NCBI GenBank assembly: GCA_963971225.1
Contig: OZ020267.1
Span: forward strand, 30,767,798-30,831,797
From: Melieria omissa
Lineage: Eukaryota > Arthropoda > Insecta > Diptera > Ulidiidae
Direction: 5' to 3'
Length of the DNA: 64,000 bases
Below the pieces are notes generated by a model that worked only from the letters and a program-made list of their open reading frames with translations, did not search any database and was not told where the DNA came from. Every line of letters begins with the position of its first letter. The first letter of the stretch is position 1. The position numbers and the translations under genes were made by a program. Positions 44,330 to 54,655 of the stretch are shown one piece after another.

Positions 44330-44790
44330 AAAATTAAAAAAAAAGGAAATAACTATAAATAAATTTGCTACAAGGTTTTCTCCTTTTCATTTTCATAAAT
44401 ATTTGATTTCATTTTATTAGTTTGTCTTTTGCAGATTTTACAGAAATAGTTGTAGTCGCAGGGGATATTTCTTTATAGAAATCATGAATATGGAAATCCA
44501 AAATGCTTTATTTCAGTCTATACGTATTTGCTCTACTCACTATAAATAAATTTGCTATAGGGGAACACAGTTTTATTTTTAATGAATATTTTATTTCATT
44601 TTATTAGTTTGTCTTTTGCAGCTTTTACAAAAATATAAATAACTTGTTGTAGTCGCAGAGAATACTTTTTTTTATAGAAATCACGAATATGGAAATCACT
44701 TAGTACAAGTTTGCTTTAAGGAAAACGTAAATTTCCTTTTAATGATTTGAAATCCCAAATCTTTCATTTAAGTCTATAAGTATTTGGTTT
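44330..44790. repeat. Tandem duplication, ~187-bp period
   Basis: AAATAAATTTGCTA recurs at about 44360 and 44546, and TAGTTTGTCTTTTGCAG at 44418 and 44605. GTTGTAGTCGCAG and ATAGAAATCATGAATATGG follow in both. A partial third unit starts near 44708. Confidence 0.8.
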
Positions 44791-45056
44791 TCATTTCTCT
44801 TATGGTTAATTAGTTAATTTAAGTCTCATAAAAGTTTTAGAGATATTCCTACTATATTCCATGAAAACCCCGACAATAGAGTCCAAAACTTTGTAGCCAT
44901 GTGGGTTGTCTGGTAAAGTAATCCGTTCTTTCTTCCTGCGATCAGGTCTGAGATATCAAGCGACCGAATGTAACGAAAAAAATCGTACTATAAATATAAA
45001 TAAAATCGAATAAAGCGACTTCCACCTCCAAAAAGTCTTATTTAAACACTAAGCGC

Positions 45057-45148
45057 GTTACTTTGTTAGTTCGGTATTCAGTGGTTTTGTATATTTTCTT
45101 GATCTTGTGAAAGAATCAAAATACCGAACTACTGAATAACAAAGTAAC
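45057..45148. repeat. Inverted repeat with two paired segments
   Basis: GTTACTTTGTTA (45057-45068) pairs exactly with TAACAAAGTAAC (45137-45148). Inside it TTCGGTATT (about 45071-45079) pairs with AATACCGAA (45120-45128). The loop is about 40 bases. Either a degraded MITE or a stable RNA hairpin; no promoter is evident. Confidence 0.7.
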
Positions 45149-45183
45149 AAGGTTAGACGCCCGTTTGTTCGTCGATAACAACT

Positions 45184-45300
45184 TTATTTTATTTTATTTT
45201 ATTTTATTTTATTTTATTTTTATTTTTATTTTATTTTATTTTTTTAATTTATTCTATTTTGTTTTATTTTATTTTATTTTTTATTTTATTTTGTTTTATT
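45184..45300. repeat. (TTTTA)n pentanucleotide array
   Basis: About 117 bases of TTTTA units with G substitutions (GTTTTATT) and length variants. Same motif as the other two arrays, but in the opposite strand orientation. Confidence 0.95.
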
Positions 45301-45509
45301 TCACTTTAATTTAAAGCGGGACCCGTCGTCCTTCACGCATACATTTTATAATTCCATTCAAATAATCTAAAATTTATGATTTTATCACATGTTTCTCAGC
45401 TTTATATCTCTGCACATTGCTGAGATATTCATTAGGCATTTTGTACCCATTACGCAGCAATAGTAACTTTTTTCCATACTTTGAGAAGTGATCAGCTAAA
45501 CACGTGAGC

Positions 45510-45540
45510 GAAAGTTGTATTTTTTACAGGTGAGTTAGGA
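45510..45540 (+). promoter_or_regulatory. Weak candidate recursive splice site
   Basis: TTGTATTTTTTACAG is followed directly by GTGAGT (junction 45529/45530). The 5' half is a strong match, but the pyrimidine tract is short and T-only, preceded by purines. It is listed because it lies on the same strand as the two better sites. Confidence 0.2.
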
Positions 45541-45739
45541 GGCAGATTTTTGTGAGGTTCACTTTGTTTCGCCAAATTTTCCACCTCCGAAAAATTCACG
45601 ATATTTGGAGTCTGGTAACTCTAGCTAGATGCCGAAATTTTAAGGTGACCTTCACTAGGTTAAGGTAGTTTCATCTTTACCCTAACTATCCCTATCAATG
45701 GTTTTGAGAGATCTCAAACATTGACTTTTTTGTGATTTA

Positions 45740-46670
45740 AAAAAAAAAATCAATTTTCATGGGTAAAATTTTACCCATTGGGCAGCAATGGGTTATACTT
45801 TAAACAAATTTTTAACATGTGTTATGTTGATTTTCGAACACTGAAAAACTTGTGTGAAATTATTTCTGACTGTGAGTACTTTTTCCAAGTCTAAAGTCAA
45901 TGGGCCCAATAAATTACAATTCGCTTAACCCTTTTTGACCCTGTCAAATTTTGATGACCAACACTTATCTGGTTCATATCAAATAAAAAATAATTGTTTT
46001 TATTTGATATGATTTTCCTATGTTTGAAGTCAATAGTTATTAAAGTCATTAAATCATATTTCCCCATAGATACAGTTAACCCATTGATGACCGCGTCAAA
46101 TTTGGTTTTTCGAAAAAATAAAGAACATGTGTCAGATTATATTTCATTCCAAGAGGTTTTATTTAGTTTGAAGTTAAAAAGCATATTAAATTCTATTCTT
46201 CCTTACAAATTTTTAACCCATCAGATTGACCCCGACAGATTTTATATATACAAAAATTAAAACACGTGTCTAATTATTATTTTTTCTTAGTAAAGTGGTG
46301 TAAATCACTTTGAAGTCAATAGGCCCATTTTTTTAATGTTTTTTTCATAGTCTTGCGTATCTGAACCCATCATTAAGCCCATTAATTTGTGATGTTTTTT
46401 TTGATGATAAATACGTGTTGAATAATTTTAAGAAATTTCACGAAGTTTGAGGTCAATAAAACCATTAAATCAAGTTACTTCATACAACCCTTAAACCCAT
46501 GTTTTCCCATTTTAGATCCCGACTTTTTAAAAATGCTTTCTTAGCGGAAGTTCGTTTTCGCAAATAATTATACAGTTTAAATTTCATGTTTGTAGATGTT
46601 CAGTGATTTGAGCTGGGAGATGATGAATCAGTCAGTAAATCAGGAGAAACAATTATATGTAAGAGACTGA
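45740..46670 (-). repeat. Second copy of the element with ~125-bp internal repeats
   Basis: On the minus strand it starts near 46660 with TTTACTGACTGATTCATCAT and a segment reading CTACAAACATGAAATTTAAA, the same head as 11690-12920. The same unit order follows (CTTCAAACTTCG, GTGTTTT, TCGAAAA, AAATTTGACG, GGGTTAA). No frame or paired ends were seen. Confidence 0.65.
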
Positions 46671-46950
46671 GGCTGTTTTCAAACGAATTCTGTCATATGT
46701 AGTTGTATGGACCAAGAAGAGGAAGATATTGTACTTCATTGTCTATGCATTTATCCTGTTTTATCCAAAAGAAAGATAAATTACCTAGGAAATTTTTAGC
46801 TGACAGTCTAAGTCACAGTCCACCATGATTGAACCAATGAGTCTCAATGAGTGAGCGGACTTAAGTGCGGTGTCACAATGCATGCAACAATGGTTCATGT
46901 ACTAAGTGAAGCCGCCAGTACTACCTTCTTTCCTACCTATGTAAACGAAA
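46671..46950 (+). pseudogene. Non-LTR ORF2 C-terminal remnant and 3' end
   Basis: 46699 onward reads CSCMDQEEEDIVLHCLCIYP, then SKRKINYLGNF and a stop. This is the zinc-knuckle region also seen at 17235-17720 and 18395-18690. The 3' part contains GGTGTCACAATG and ends near CTTTCCTACCTATG. Confidence 0.7.
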
Positions 46951-49900
46951 CAAAGTTGTTCTAAAAATTGAGTAGAAGAAGAACTTCTACAGATTAATGC
47001 CCAAACCGCGGCAATCTATAACAAAAACATATACAAATAGTTACTTGCAAAACTTTCTTTCCTTGTTGTATTTTTCTGATCCAAATGGCAATGTTCGCCT
47101 CTTTAAGTTTGAAGCATATTTAATGCAATGCAGAAAACAAACTAATTCTTCAACACTTGAAATATTAACTTTAATTAAAATAGATATGGACCATTTAAAG
47201 AGATACTCGAAACCTGAAGCATGCGTGGAAAACACGTCTTTGCATTGACAATGAGTTTTTGTCTTCTGTATTTCCATTCCACATATCAGTTACACCTTTG
47301 CCGAAATGCGTCTTAAAGACTTCTGAAATGTCTGTAATTAGTAGATTATGGTTTTTATTGCTCAACTAATTATGCAAATTTTAGCACAATCTATGCAGCA
47401 AAGTTTAATATTGCAACGTGCTGTGTTGCACGTACACTTTCATTATTTTCTTGGCATCTTCTTCTTTTATATGTTTCTCACAAGTGCTTTGAAACTGTTG
47501 TTGTCCATTGGGCCATTAATTATATTCCGTTAACGGCAAACGAACGCCTTTGACTTTGGCTCTTGACGCATCTAAATGGAATTTTGTGCAGCACTGGGCT
47601 CACCTTATGACATGGGGTCCGCAATGTCTGACAGCAGTTATGTACAAAAATGATTTCTTAATATTTATGATCTACGCGTCTTAGCATCACAACTCGCTGC
47701 GGACTGAAAACCAACAAAATAGCTGGACTTACTTTGGACAACACGGCATTACTGACCAACAGTTGGCTGTGAGGTTAATTGTTGTTACTGCACATTATTT
47801 CTTTGTCTTAAAATCAACGATTTGCGTAGTAAAACGCACAACTTCTCACCACAGCTTGATTGCAGCCTTAGGTCGCCTTGGGATGTCGAGTGGCGGCCGG
47901 TGGCCTTTTGACTTTTGGGCAGACAACAAATGCCACGGTGTCTGTTTTATCGGTGCAAGTAAACACAAATAACAACGGCCAATGTCCGCAACAGCAGCAG
48001 CAGCGGCAACCTGACATCCACACCAACTTCATTACTGGCAGCGTCGTCACTAGCTGTCACTTCATTATTGTCAGCGCCATTAGTTGTTGGCGATGTTAAC
48101 CTTCGGCTTCGGTTGCATTCAATGCAAATTTGCTTTATGCGCATTTGACGCTAAAGTTTTCTATTTAACACACAACAACAAAAAATCAAATTTATAGCAA
48201 CACAAGACAACAACAATTACAACAACAACAAGTAGCAACAGCTAATAATAACAAATGCAAACATTTGTAAACAAATCCGTCTGCGGCGGTGGTGTCGCCT
48301 GCCCGCGGCTACTGTTGACTCTAAGCGGCATATCGGTTTTTATTAGTTTTGTCATTTTCCCAGAAATTGCGGCAATTGATTTTTGTTTTGCAATACACAT
48401 CTGAAACGTGCGCCGCCGAGAAGGGACATTGACATTGTTGAATTGGAGCTTTGGAGCTGTTCGATACGCGCTTCGATGGCAATAAGCACTAAAGAATGTT
48501 GGTACTTGACAGTGGCGTACAGAGGATTTTATTGTGGAGGGATTGTGTAGCAACTTTTGTCCCAAACCATTTCAAAATGTATTTACCGCCCCTTAATTTT
48601 TGTAACAAACAAATATTTGGGAGAGCTAGAACCACCAAAACCCCCACTAGTTCTTAGTAAAGTCACACGTTTATGGGCAACAATAGCAAAGACTTGAACC
48701 CAGTAAATGCTCTCACATACATTAGTCACCGGTTGTTGGGCTCTTCCCCCATCAAAACGTTCAATTTTTATTCAAGTCCAATGACTGATTTTACTGCTGC
48801 CATGAATTTCATCAATTTCGTTTATTCATTGCTGACAATTTCGCTTTTTAAAATGTCATTCACATTTTTATAGTCAAATTTATATTCAAGCATTTTGCAC
48901 TGCAATATTCACACTGCCGCTTGACACCTTCCCACCAAATCGACTATGTGGAATTTTTATTGCCTGGATTTGGTGCATTTTCGTTTATTCTTCAATAAAT
49001 GATTTCTGGTGTTAGCACATTAATAATAAATTTTTGCATAAAATTCAAAATTGAGGTCAACGCAAATTGCTGCACACACATTCATTCTAAAGCGTCAAAG
49101 AATGAATGAAGAATGCGACGAGCGCAAAGCAACGAACAAAAATTAAACACCCAAAAGTCAACAGTCTGTGACGTTGTGCGCAAAAAAGAAATTAATGCAA
49201 AGAAGAAAATGCATGCATTTTTATTGCAGCAATTAAAATGGGCCGCAACAACAACAACAACGCACAGCGCCAACAAATCGGCCACAACAACAACAAAATC
49301 GACAGCAGTGGCGGCAATTCACAAAATTCCCAACACTGCATCAACACACAAGAAGCGTAAATGGGGAAATGTTGAATGAGCGAGTAAATGAGTGACCGAA
49401 TGAATGGGAGAAAAGCGCGAAAAAAATCAACACCAACAACAACAACAAAAACAAGAAAAAAATGACTAACCACAAAAAACTGCACAAAGTGATGACTGCG
49501 CTTGCAGCGTTGTAAAACCACAAACAAAAAACAAAATGCCACAAGAAAAATGATTAAAAAAAAACGAGAGAAAGGCGCAAAAAGCAATGCTGCTGAAAGG
49601 AGTTGCAAGTGAAGTTGTACCTTTTTTTTGTTCGTTTTATAACTGAAAGGCAAAGGAACACGTGAAGCCTAATTTAGTCAGACGTCACCAGGTCCTGTAC
49701 CACGCGAAATGTGCATGAAATATATGTAAAAAAATTTAAGAGTTGAACTAAATTGAAATTAAATGTAGTAAAGTTTAATAAGAAAAAATTTAAAATAATT
49801 TAATGGTATTTAAAAATTTTTTAAATAATAATAATTTTAATGTCAATAATATGAGAATTATAGATGAAAATGATAAATAGTCAATGAGAAATTATAAAAA

Positions 49901-49980
49901 AAGTTATAATATAAAAATATAGTAAAAAAATGAAAATTCAAAATAAAATTTAATAATAAAACAAAATAATATTAAATCAA
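46951..49980. other. Single-copy DNA, CAA-rich parts; no gene assigned
   Basis: CAACAACAA tracts lie at about 48170-48240, 49245-49300 and 49430-49450. A possible decayed CAGTGGCG-type MITE end (CAGTGGCGTACAGAGG) is at 48511. Frames are short and on both strands. Confidence 0.4.
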
Positions 49981-50263
49981 ATAAAACAAAATAAAATAAA
50001 ATAAAATAAAATAAAATAAAATAAAATAAAATAAAATAAAATAAAATAAAATAAAATAAAATAAAATAAAATAAAATAAAATAAAGAAATAAAATAAAAT
50101 AAAATAAAATAAAAAAAATCAAATCAAACAAAATAAAATAAAATAAAATAAAATAAAATAAAATAAAGTAAAATAAAATAAAATAAAATAAAATAAAATA
50201 AAATAAAATAAAATAAAATGAAATAAAATAAAATAAAATAAAATAAAATAAAATAAAATAAAA
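49981..50263. repeat. (AAAAT)n pentanucleotide array, longest of three
   Basis: About 280 bases of AAAAT units with a few substitutions (AAAGA, AAAAAAAT, CAAAC near 50087-50135). The 140-codon FYFIL frame on the minus strand is only its translation. Confidence 0.97.
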
Positions 50264-50511
50264 TGGAATGAAAACAAACCACCAAAAATAAATTGTGGGT
50301 ACAACAGTTACATTAAATGTAAACAAAAATAAGACAAAGAAAATTAAATAACGTAAAATGTACTAAAATAAAATAAATTTTAAAAATATAATAATATAAC
50401 AAGTATAAACTGCGAAAAACACTGTTGTAGGCGTTGCCAATGAACACTTTTCTAGACTATTCAGGATAGATCTCTTCAAAAATGAATGAGAAGGAGGTGG
50501 ATGGTGGACAC

Positions 50512-51239
50512 TAGGCATCGCAATCCCGGACTTTTTCCAGTCCCGAAAATCCCGGGATTCAAATCCTTTAATCCCGGGATTTTCGGGATTGCAAAAGATG
50601 CTTCAAAGTTCAAATGAAATAAATTTAAAAGCACAAAAACCCAATTTCTTATCTGAGGGAGGAGGGAGGGGATAGAGGGCGTCTTTTGCAAAAGGCTTAT
50701 AATTAGTTACTAAGCATTCAACCAGCAAGTGTTGAATCTGAAAGATATTTCTCTTCAGCAGGTTTAATTTGCAATCAATTTCGCTGTAGATTAGAGGACA
50801 AAACACTTAATGCCTTAATATTTTTAAAATCTTAGTTTTTAGTTAATTAAAACGCTTAACTTTTTTATCGAAATTGTAGAAGTAATACTAAAAGTACAAA
50901 CAATTTAACTATTTTATTTTTTTTATCAAATATGCATATATATGCACTTTTTGATACATCTGTTGCAAAGCAATAAGTCAAACTGAAGTTAAATGTCAAA
51001 TGAAAAACTTTTAAGTTAAATAAAATGTGATTAAATTCAAGATAAAGAATCTTAAAACTACCCGAAATGTGATTAAACTGTGTCCATTTTTATGGTTGGT
51101 ATTTATGCAATTTGGGAAAATTATTTTATTTAAAAAATTTGTTATATGAATCCCGGGATTAAGTCCCGGGATCCCGGGATTTCACTTTTCAATCCCGAAA
51201 ATCCCGGGATCGCAAAATGGCAAAAAATTGCGATCCCTA
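50512..51239 (+). mobile_element. hAT element derivative, 728 bp, perfect target duplication
   Basis: The ends TAGGCATCGCAAT and, inverted, TAGGGATCGCAAT are flanked by identical 8-bp duplications GTGGACAC (50504-50511 and 51240-51247). ATCCCGGGATT-type palindromic motifs are stacked just inside both ends (50545-50590 and 51150-51210) and are probably subterminal binding sites. Most of the transposase is deleted. Confidence 0.93.
50707..50835 (+). pseudogene. hAT transposase C-terminal dimerisation domain remnant
   Basis: Reads QPASVESERYFSSAG, then CRLEDKTLNALIFLKS and a stop at 50833-50835. This matches the hATC pattern (P-A-S...SER-F-S-AG...R-R-L...L-FL). A TAG at 50704-50706 interrupts the upstream frame. 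It identifies the host element as hAT independently of the target duplication. Confidence 0.85.
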
Positions 51240-51477
51240 GTGGACACTTAATTTGTTACTGTCCAGCGTTTTTGAGAAGCAAGAGACGCATATTGGCCAA
51301 CAATGTATTGAATATTTATGAATGAAGATCATTCTCTGTCTTTCCCCGACTTCCTCAGGTTGATCAAGGAAACCAGGAAGTTCAAGGGAAGCTTACCACT
51401 TTCCACGATTCTCCTCTTTCATCCCTTTCCTCTCGCTTGCCTTTCCCTTTGGACAGCTTGTAGCCTTGCTGCCTACG

Positions 51478-51494
51478 CCCCCCCCCCCCCCCCC
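51478..51494. repeat. Poly(C) tract of 17
   Basis: Seventeen consecutive C on the plus strand, unusual in AT-rich DNA. It lies just downstream of the non-LTR remnant. Confidence 0.95.
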
Positions 51495-52414
51495 ATCACA
51501 ACAAACATCACATAAGTTTTTTAGTCAATGAGATTAATTTTGTATTAAACACCCAAGAAAACATTGTATTTCTGTAATTTCTTTGTATTTAGGCACTCAA
51601 GTCTCCTAAACTAAAAAATAATAAAAAATAATAATAATAATAAAAATAATAAAATAAATAATAAAAAAATCATTTCTAGCAAATAAATCGTTCTCTGACA
51701 AACCTTTTTACATTCCTGTTAAATATTCTGATTAATCAGTGCAAATTATTTTCATTGAATAGATTTTCAGAACAACAAACTGCGCCATAAATTTGCTGCT
51801 TTGGCGCACATTGAACTGCAATGAAATGAAACACACCACTCAAATACCGCTAAAACCAACAATAAACAAAACAGCGAATTCATTAAATATTATTTCATTT
51901 GCTTATTAAAAGTAAATAAACAATTCAAACCAACAAAATTGCCTAATAACAATTAACCAACGCAATTCACATGTGATGCTTCACGAATTCACCAATGCGA
52001 CTTGCCGCTTGCTGCTGGCAATTCTTTTTTTTTGCATTTTTAATTTTTTATTTAATGTTTTTTTTCGTTTTAATTATTTTGCAACGCTGCATGAGTCACC
52101 GCAAAAAATGGGCTTCGCTCAATTCACCGAATACTAACTGCTCGATTCATTTGTCGTAATGTGCGTAATGTGTATGTTTGTGTGAGTGTGTGTGTGTGGT
52201 TTGTGGCCACTGGCTTTACAATGTTTGGCTGATGATTTTCACTGCCAATTAAGCGTTGATGGCAATGGAAAAGTAGTAACAATCGCTTGAAACTTGAAGT
52301 TGTTGACCACTCATTTGGAATTCGCATTTGCCTGAACTGTTTCAATCAGTTTCCGCTCGGTGGCAGCGCGAGATCAGCTTTAACTGCTCGTAATTGAGCT
52401 ATTAAAACGCGTGC
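51495..52414. other. No gene seen
   Basis: AT-rich, including AATAATAATAATAAAAATAA simple sequence near 51615-51670 and GTGTGTGTG near 52187. Confidence 0.4.
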
Positions 52415-52705
52415 TTACGCAACATGATCCAGCAAATCCACACTTGACGGAAGTCGGTCCAGTGCAGCGATTAACTGCTCCCGACGAATGGAATCATCAG
52501 TAAACGTTCGCCATTTGCCTGATTGTCGGCCCTTGGGCCCAATTAATTGCATTGCGCACTCATGTGCTTCCTGAATGCGGCGCATTTTTTTTGATCTGCC
52601 ATTTAATTTCTTTTCAATCGAAATGATTTCATTTCGCAAACATTCAACTTCTGCGGCCACATCTGTGCGCCAGGTTTGGCTGCATCGCCGTCGAGAGTTG
52701 CCCAT
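52415..52705 (-). CDS. Candidate small gene or exon, unknown function
   Basis: The minus-strand frame from the first in-frame ATG (52703-52705) encodes 96 residues. It remains open, without an ATG, to about 52786. The protein is basic, with a likely helical, partly heptad stretch (VAAEVECLRNEIISIEKKL), then KWRTFTDDSIRREQLIAALD and a leucine-rich end. Residue use looks natural, unlike the simple-sequence frames nearby. The stop overlaps a good 5' splice-site match (GTAAGC starting at 52418), so it may be an exon whose coding continues elsewhere. No family is recognised and no promoter is convincing. It could still be chance. Confidence 0.3.
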   Translation of the reverse strand: MGNSRRRCSQTWRTDVAAEVECLRNEIISIEKKLNGRSKKMRRIQEAHECAMQLIGPKGRQSGKWRTFTDDSIRREQLIAALDRLPSSVDLLDHVA

Positions 52706-52870
52706 AAATTTCACGTTCCAACATTTGGCCGCATCCGAGTGCCATCTGTTCGATATTTGTTCACGCCTTCGCGACAAGCGTTCAAATTAATTGTGATTTC
52801 ATTGTCATTGAATTTAATGATTTTATAAAAAAATATTCATTTAACACGCTTTCAATTTTTCTAAGTAAAT
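52706..52870. other. Spacer upstream of the candidate exon
   Basis: A TATA-like TTTATAAAATC on the minus strand lies near 52820-52832; the first ATGs after it open very short frames. Confidence 0.3.
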
Positions 52871-52901
52871 TTGTAAATATTTTCTCTCTTTTCAGGTGAG
52901 T
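52871..52901 (+). promoter_or_regulatory. Candidate recursive (ratchet) splice site, best match
   Basis: TATTTTCTCTCTTTTCAG is followed at once by GTGAGTTC (junction 52895/52896). Tract, CAG and 5' site all fit the (Y)nNCAG|GTRAGT consensus of fly recursive splice sites. It lies 29.6 kb downstream of the 23289/23290 site on the same strand, a plausible step length. No RNA evidence is available. Confidence 0.5.
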
Positions 52902-53954
52902 TCTCAATGCGTGTGAAAACGGCGACTTAAGTAAATTGGAGCATTTATTTAAATGTTACGCACCAAAAACGCGCTGATTGTGACCAATGTTTGTGTATGT
53001 ATGTATGAGTACTCTATGTATGTTATATATCTAAAATTTTCATAACTCAAATGTCAGCATTAAGCACATCTTATCCTTGGAAGCGCTGGCAGAGAATGAA
53101 AAATTAGACTCATGCTGACTCAGTCATTATTAAATTATTGCAGCTGAAGCACAAAAACAAGCACCCACACAACTCCTCAAGGCACTTATGGTGCAAAAAT
53201 AACCAAATGTTATATCCTCACAATGTGCCACACATTAATGTTTTTCACAGACGAGACATTTTTTGTACTTTACCCTAAAAATTGATTTTGTTTGCTTAAA
53301 ATAGACAATTTATTGTTTGCTTTGGTCATCCTTATCCTTTTACTCATTTTACTTGCTTTAATTGGTTCAAAGTATTAACTGATAAACTGATTACATATAT
53401 ACAAATTGACTTAAATAATCAAATCCACCAAAGTCAGAACTTTAACCAACTTTTTCTTTCGAATTTTGCGAAAACATGTTTTCATTGATTTAATTTGAAG
53501 CATAATTAAAAAAAGAAAATACTTTGAGTGCATGTTTAGTGTGACCCTATGAACACACTAGGCATTGCCAGGTTAAGATGCTTGCTTTTAATGGTCCTAT
53601 GACGTCAAATGATGACAATATGGGAAATTTGAGTTTGGGAGAAGATAAAAAATGTCTGAAATAAATTTTGAAGTTATTAAACAGGATCAATTATGGCAAC
53701 TTAATTTATAACTGGCTTTCATAAATCTGCTCACATTGTAAACAAATTACTTTAAACCTTCGTTGCATGATTTAATTTCTGTGAAGAAACAACTTTTTTG
53801 TCATATAATTCTTGTTGCTTGTTAAGTTCTGATGGTAAAAATGAAATTTTGTTGAATTCCTGTATCTATGAAAGAAGTTTTGCGGCCATTTTCCGTATCC
53901 TGGTGAGAGCGCTACCGCCGAAATGAAAGTCGGTTTTATCAATATTTTAGTGTT
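52902..53954. other. No gene seen
   Basis: AT-rich, apparently single-copy DNA. Confidence 0.4.
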
Positions 53955-54034
53955 GACAACTACGGGGAGTCGAACAGAGGTCAGACGTTACTATATACTC
54001 GTAATTTAATGCACTAAACAGCTGAGCGAAGGCG
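53955..54034 (-). repeat. tRNA-derived (SINE-like) sequence
   Basis: The minus strand has GCTCAGCTGTTTAGTGCA (A-box-like) and, after a longer than normal middle, CTGTTCGACTCCCCG (B-box-like). The arms do not form a full cloverleaf. Confidence 0.35.
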
Positions 54035-54540
54035 ATCGTCATATCACCATCGCCATCAATAATCAAAATTATTTCACCAAATCGAAACACTTGTTGCTTT
54101 TTCGATTCTTTTGCGCATACTTTTAATGTTAATCGCAAAATTCCGTTAGTAATCAATTGTTTTAACATAAAAGATGCAACTGAAGAATGAACGTCTGTAA
54201 AATGCTGAATAGAATAGTTTCCAAATCTATGAAAAGTTAACATTGCATATATGCAATGCCATGCAGCGAAGGGTTAAAGTTCTAAAATTCTTTCTTGACA
54301 TTAACACCAACAACAATCACAATAACTTCAAGTTCTAAGGGGATCTTCTATAGTTCTATGGTTCTTCAATATTCACCTAAAAACTTACAGCTTCTTAAGC
54401 ATTTGAATGAAAGCAACAAACAATTAAAACATTTGCTCTCCATTAACTAAAAACTGTTCTTAAATATTTGACTGCATGAGTCCAACTGTCACAGAAGCCT
54501 TCGAAGTGTTCTTTCTTTGACTAAATTACATAGTTCAGTT
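54035..54540. other. No gene; orphan piggyBac-like end
   Basis: GCATTGCATATATGCAATGC (54242-54261, a near-palindrome) followed by GCAGCGAAGGGTTAA looks like a piggyBac-type right end. No left partner was found. Confidence 0.4.
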
Positions 54541-54655
54541 CAGTGGCGCAGGATTTCATTTTGCGTACATCTTTTTAGCCGAATACCATTCGAAACCATG
54601 TTTTGTACCATATTTTGTGAGTTGAACCCCCAAAACCACCCTGTGTGCGCCACTG
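54541..54655. mobile_element. CAGTGGCG-type MITE, 115 bp
   Basis: The ends CAGTGGCGCAGG and, inverted, CAGTGGCGCACACAGGG are flanked by GTTCAGTT and GTCCAGTC (6 of 8 match, a decayed 8-bp duplication). The interior ATACCATTCGAAACCATGTT matches the other family members. Confidence 0.75.

Larger units (their letters stand above)
50440..51420 (+). pseudogene. Non-LTR ORF2 C-terminal remnant, split by a hAT element
   Basis: Before the hAT insertion the frame reads ...NEKEVDGGH. After it the same frame continues LICYCPAFLRSKRRILANN, and later SFPDFLRLIKETRKFKG, the typical end of the family's ORF2. The H...C.C knuckle is recovered only if the 728-bp hAT element and one copy of its 8-bp duplication are skipped. 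Confidence 0.75.

Noticed and set aside
49904..50326. 140-codon minus-strand frame rich in Phe, Tyr, Ile and Leu
   Set aside because: Pure translation of the AAAAT array.
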